DNA of 64,000 nucleotides from Ruegeria sp. ANG-R. Lineage in GTDB: Bacteria; Pseudomonadota; Alphaproteobacteria; Rhodobacterales; Rhodobacteraceae. The notes below the pieces were generated by a model. That model saw only the letters and a program-made list of their open reading frames with translations, was not told the DNA's origin and searched no databases. The position numbers and the translations under genes were made by a program. The stretch spans positions 95,015 to 159,014 of the forward strand of contig NZ_JWLJ01000007.1 in the NCBI RefSeq assembly GCF_000813985.1. The letters are read 5' to 3'. How positions within the stretch are numbered: position 1 is the stretch's first letter; every line of letters starts with the position of its first letter. This document shows, piece after piece, positions 60,828-64,000 of this stretch.

Positions 60828-63176
60828 ATGAACGATACGATCGATGACCCCAATATGGAGACCCCTGAGAACGGGGGCGAGATAGCCGAGCCGCTGCGCC
60901 GCGCAATTGGTGAGCGCTACCTGACCTATGCGCTGTCCACCATCATGCACCGCGCTTTGCCCGATGCGCGCGACGGGCTGAAGCCGGTTCACCGGCGAAT
61001 CCTCTACGCGATGCGCGAGTTGCGACTCAGTGCAACTGGAGGGTTCCGGAAGTCTGCGAAAATCTCTGGCGACGTGATGGGTAACTATCACCCGCATGGC
61101 GACGCCGCGATTTACGATGCGATGGCGCGCCTAGCGCAGGATTTCAACGTCCGCTATCCGCTTGTCGACGGGCAGGGAAATTTCGGCAATATCGACGGCG
61201 ATAACCCGGCGGCTTCGCGATACACCGAGGCGCGGATGACCATCGTGGCCGAGGCGCTGCTTGAGGGTCTGAACGAAGACGCTGTCGATTTCCGCGACAA
61301 TTATGATGGCACGCTGACCGAACCGGTCATGCTGCCCGCGCAATTCCCGAACCTGCTGGCCAACGGAGCCAGCGGGATTGCGGTGGGGATGGCGACGAAT
61401 ATTCCGCCGCATAATATCGAAGAACTGTGCAACGCCTGTTTGCATCTCATCAAATATCCAAATGCTGGCGATGATAAGCTGCTTGATTTCGTGCCCGGAC
61501 CGGATTTCCCGACCGGCGGCGTGATTGTCGAGCCGCCTGAGAACATCGCGCAAGCCTATAGGACCGGTCGCGGCTCGTTCCGCCTCCGCTGTAAATACGA
61601 GGTTGAAGACCTTGGCCGAGGCCAGTGGCAGATCATCGTCACCGAAATCCCCTATCAGGTTCAGAAATCCAAGCTGATCGAAAAGATCGCCGAGCTGATC
61701 CAGACCAAGAAAATCCCCATCCTCGCTGATGTGCGCGACGAATCCGCAGACGACATCCGCCTGATCCTTGAGCCACGCTCCAAGAACGTGGACCCCGAGG
61801 TGCTGATGGGGATGCTCTATCGAAACTCGGACCTCGAGGTGCGGTTCAGCCTGAACATGAACGTTCTGATCGACGGGGTGACACCCAAGGTCTGCTCGAT
61901 GAAGGAGGTGCTGCGCGCCTTCCTCGATCACCGGCAAGAGGTGCTGATCCGGCGGTCGCGTCACCGCATGGCGAAGATCGACCACCGGTTAGAGGTCTTG
62001 GAGGGCTTTATCGTCGCTTTCCTGAACCTCGACCGGGTGATCGATATCATCCGCTACGACGACGACCCCAAAGCCGCGCTGATGCGCGAGGATTGGGGGA
62101 TCGATCATGTCCGCGCGACCAGCGAGGCCGATTACGTCTCGCCCAAACCGGGCGAGGGCGAGCTGTCCGAGGTTCAGGTTGACGCGATCCTCAACATGCG
62201 CCTGCGCAGCTTGCGCCGTCTGGAAGAGATGGAACTCGTCCGTGAGCGTGACGAGTTGATGCTGGAACGCGCCAACCTCGAAGACCTTTTGGCCGACGAA
62301 GGCTTGCAATGGTCCAAGATCGCCGAGCAGTTGAAAGAGACCAAGAAGACCTTCGGCAAAGATTACGAAGGCGGTGCACGCCGAACGCAGTTTGCTGAAG
62401 CCGGACAGGTCGAAGAGGTGCCGCTTGAGGCGATGATCGACAAGGAACCGATCACGGTGGTCTGCTCTCAGATGGGCTGGATTCGCGCCATGACCGGCCA
62501 TATCGACCTCAAGCGAGAGCTGAAGTTCAAAGATGGTGACGGCCCGCGGTTCATCTTCCACGCGGAAACGACGGACCGGCTGCTGGTCTTCGCCTCAAAT
62601 GGTCGATTCTATACCGTCAGTGCCGCAAACCTGCCGGGCGGGCGCGGCATGGGCGAACCTTTACGCCTGATGGTCGATCTGCCGAACGAAGCGCAGATTA
62701 TCGACATCCTGATCCACAAGCCGGGGCGCAAGCTGCTGGTGGCCTCGGACGCAGGCAACGGGTTCATGGTGCCCGAAGATGACGTGCTGGCGCAGACGCG
62801 CAACGGTAAGCAGGTACTGAACGTCAAAGGAGACGAGACGGCGATGATCTGTAAGCCGGTCGCGGGCGACCACGTGGCCGTTGTGTCTCAGAACGGTAAG
62901 TTCCTTGTGTTCCCGACAGAAGAACTGCCCGAGATGACCCGCGGCAAGGGCGTGCGCCTACAGAAATACAATATGGCGCGCGGTCGACAGGGAACACTGG
63001 AACTGGATGGCGGACTGTCTGACGTGACGACCTTCAATTGGGAAGAAGGTCTGAAATGGTCCATGGGGGGCGACAAAACCCGACATGAGGCCGATATGTC
63101 TCAATGGCTGGCAAAGCGGGCTGGCGTTGGCAAGAAAGCGCCCTATGGCTTCCCGAGAGACTATAAATTCTCGTGA
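60828..63176 (+). CDS. parC: DNA topoisomerase IV subunit A
   Basis: This 782-residue protein has the GyrA/ParC breakage-reunion domain with the winged-helix segment [67 protein letters not shown] and the active-site Tyr in [10 protein letters not shown] (Y132). A coiled-coil tower and a C-terminal pinwheel region with degenerate blades follow. The length and the lack of a canonical GyrA-box QRRGGKG favour ParC over GyrA. It decatenates daughter chromosomes with ParE. ATG at 60828 starts the annotated protein; the open frame continues to 60747 without merit. Confidence 0.95.
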   Translation: MNDTIDDPNMETPENGGEIAEPLRRAIGERYLTYALSTIMHRALPDARDGLKPVHRRILYAMRELRLSATGGFRKSAKISGDVMGNYHPHGDAAIYDAMARLAQDFNVRYPLVDGQGNFGNIDGDNPAASRYTEARMTIVAEALLEGLNEDAVDFRDNYDGTLTEPVMLPAQFPNLLANGASGIAVGMATNIPPHNIEELCNACLHLIKYPNAGDDKLLDFVPGPDFPTGGVIVEPPENIAQAYRTGRGSFRLRCKYEVEDLGRGQWQIIVTEIPYQVQKSKLIEKIAELIQTKKIPILADVRDESADDIRLILEPRSKNVDPEVLMGMLYRNSDLEVRFSLNMNVLIDGVTPKVCSMKEVLRAFLDHRQEVLIRRSRHRMAKIDHRLEVLEGFIVAFLNLDRVIDIIRYDDDPKAALMREDWGIDHVRATSEADYVSPKPGEGELSEVQVDAILNMRLRSLRRLEEMELVRERDELMLERANLEDLLADEGLQWSKIAEQLKETKKTFGKDYEGGARRTQFAEAGQVEEVPLEAMIDKEPITVVCSQMGWIRAMTGHIDLKRELKFKDGDGPRFIFHAETTDRLLVFASNGRFYTVSAANLPGGRGMGEPLRLMVDLPNEAQIIDILIHKPGRKLLVASDAGNGFMVPEDDVLAQTRNGKQVLNVKGDETAMICKPVAGDHVAVVSQNGKFLVFPTEELPEMTRGKGVRLQKYNMARGRQGTLELDGGLSDVTTFNWEEGLKWSMGGDKTRHEADMSQWLAKRAGVGKKAPYGFPRDYKFS

Positions 63177-63203
63177 TCTGCACCTCGCTGTGATGGAATT
63201 CCG

Positions 63204-63232
63204 CCGATACGGCTTGGCACAGGCCGTATCGG
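63204..63232 (+). terminator. Hairpin downstream of parC
   Basis: CCGATACGGC (63204-63213) pairs perfectly with GCCGTATCGG (63223-63232) around a 9-base loop, 27 bases after the parC stop. No T-run follows, so a factor-assisted or stability role is possible. Confidence 0.6.
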
Positions 63233-63273
63233 TGCGCTAGATCAAAGAAAACAAGCCTATCGAGACGAGACAC

Positions 63274-63867
63274 ATGTTGCGCATTCTGACCCTGATCACC
63301 GGACTGGCCCTGATGGGCGCGTGTACACAAACGCAGGTTTATGAGCCGCCTGAGTCGTTGGGTGAGTTCAAGCTGCGCGTGAACTACGCCTTTGCTGAGA
63401 AGGCTAAGCAAGGCCCGGTTTCACGGGATGCGACACCCAAGGAGTGGGAAAACGCCATTCAGAATGCTGTCGATATCCGTCTGGGCCGGTACGAAGGTGC
63501 GCAGGAATACGACATTGGCATCAGCCTTGAGGGCTACATGCTTGCGCCTCCGGGAATCCCTGTCATCTACAACCCCAAAAGCACAGCAATCGTTCTTGTG
63601 AACGTTTATGATGTGAACAAGAAAGAGTTTCTGGCTAAAGGAAAGCAGTTTCAGGTGCTGGAAGACACGACCGGCGGTAGTGCACTCAAAGGGTCGGGTC
63701 ATGAACGCACAAAAGAAGAGCAGATGAGTGGGCTGGCCCTGAAGGTCGCCGACCGGGTTGAAGAGTGGCTCGCCGAAGAACATAAAGACAACGGCTGGTT
63801 TGATCGCCGTCCAGACCTGATCCAGCCGCTGGAAACCGAGGTCGTGACGCAAAATCCGGCGTCCTGA
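63274..63867 (+). CDS. Lipoprotein of unknown function
   Basis: This 197-residue protein has a type II signal with lipobox LMGAC at the end of MLRILTLITGLALMGAC. The mature part includes conserved-looking segments GEFKLRVNYAFAEKAKQGPVSRDATPKEW and YDIGISLEGYMLAPPGIPVIYNPKSTAIVLVNVYD, suggesting a beta-rich domain, and ends in a charged tail. I do not recognise a family. It lies between parC and tuf. Confidence 0.8.
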   Translation: MLRILTLITGLALMGACTQTQVYEPPESLGEFKLRVNYAFAEKAKQGPVSRDATPKEWENAIQNAVDIRLGRYEGAQEYDIGISLEGYMLAPPGIPVIYNPKSTAIVLVNVYDVNKKEFLAKGKQFQVLEDTTGGSALKGSGHERTKEEQMSGLALKVADRVEEWLAEEHKDNGWFDRRPDLIQPLETEVVTQNPAS

Positions 63868-63890
63868 CTGGCTTTTCCATCAGGATGTGC

Positions 63891-63919
63891 TTGATTTTCC
63901 CCCCTGAACCCAATATCTC
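63891..63919 (+). promoter_or_regulatory. Putative tuf promoter
   Basis: TTGATT (63891-63896), a 17-base spacer and TATCTC (63914-63919) lie about 60 bases upstream of the tuf start. A GGGACC-AAG-GGTCCC hairpin (63940-63954) would sit in the leader RNA. Confidence 0.5.
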
Positions 63920-63980
63920 GCGCGCGCAGATGTAACCACGGGACCAAGGGTCCCCCAAATCGCAAAAGGGCGCCTGAGGA

Positions 63981-64000
63981 ATGGCAAAGGAAAAGTTTGA
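63981..64000 (+). CDS. tuf: Elongation factor Tu (first codons only)
   Basis: The last 20 bases start with ATG and read Met-Ala-Lys-Glu-Lys-Phe, the typical first residues of alphaproteobacterial EF-Tu, before the window ends. GAGGA lies immediately before the ATG. The identification rests on these residues and on the strong promoter-like leader, so it is only probable. Confidence 0.6.

Noticed and set aside
1..64000. tRNA, rRNA, CRISPR, insertion sequence or prophage
   Set aside because: No cloverleaf-like sequence, regular repeat array, transposase or phage structural gene was found on either strand by inspection.

Overview
The window is a gene-dense, GC-rich chromosomal segment of an alphaproteobacterium, almost certainly a member of the Rhodobacteraceae (Roseobacter/Ruegeria-like). 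Pointers are the split F0 ATP synthase subunits b' and b, the pckA / chvI-chvG / hprK-rapZ-EIIA-HPr order, methylsuccinyl-CoA dehydrogenase of the ethylmalonyl-CoA pathway, several small families typical of this group (DUF1491, DUF2062, DUF3429, DUF6473-like), a CtrA-type box, and many GTG/TTG starts. I found no tRNA, rRNA, insertion sequence, prophage or CRISPR array. The window opens inside the b' gene and closes 20 bases into a gene whose start matches EF-Tu.

Layout. 0-1 kb: end of the F0 operon and its terminator. 1-4 kb: YdjM-like membrane protein, FadR/GntR-type regulator and a divergent PLP aminotransferase, with paired operators and a promoter between them. 4-10.4 kb: smc, small exported proteins, an MFS transporter and an orphan FkbM-type methyltransferase. 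10.4-13.5 kb: minus-strand cobC-cobD-lytic transglycosylase operon. 13.5-17.6 kb: a degenerate receiver protein behind a CtrA box, glutathionyl-hydroquinone reductase, FAH-family hydrolase and a MalY-type enzyme. 17.7-21 kb: def, a catalytically altered def paralogue, fmt, two small membrane proteins and an agmatinase-like enzyme. 21-25.5 kb: minus-strand genes including a TRIC-like channel, rnhA, a methyltransferase, ispH and a NYN-domain protein. 25.6-41.3 kb: plus-strand housekeeping run folK-rpoZ-rsh-DUF2062-pdxJ-[accessory block]-acpS-lepB-rnc-GNAT-era-DUF1491-SemiSWEET-recO, with a Tat-exported multicopper oxidase and a VOC protein on the other strand. 41.3-46 kb: META-domain protein, lipoprotein, mcd, TauE-like exporter and a small winged-helix protein. 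46-52.7 kb: pckA, divergent from chvI-chvG-hprK-rapZ-EIIA-HPr. 52.7-64 kb: acyltransferase, 3-hydroxybutyryl-CoA dehydrogenase, etfBA, an uncharacterised gene overlapping a corrinoid adenosyltransferase gene, SDR, SH3-domain protein, parC, a lipoprotein and the start of tuf.

How the genes fit together. One metabolic theme recurs. Mcd, 3-hydroxybutyryl-CoA dehydrogenase, ETF, the B12 adenosyltransferase, CobC/CobD and PEP carboxykinase are all parts expected for assimilation of acetate or C2 units through the B12-dependent ethylmalonyl-CoA pathway followed by gluconeogenesis. A second theme is envelope sensing (ChvG/ChvI) linked by position to a regulatory phosphotransfer module (HprK, EIIA-Man type, HPr) and RapZ.

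No obvious defence, toxin or biosynthetic island is present. The most interesting non-gene signals are a modular hairpin element found twice between convergent genes, a 21-bp palindrome found twice with a compensatory base change, paired spaced operators in the regulator/aminotransferase gap, and a CtrA box ahead of the degenerate receiver gene. The most interesting gene is an intact peptide-deformylase paralogue that has lost its catalytic residues.
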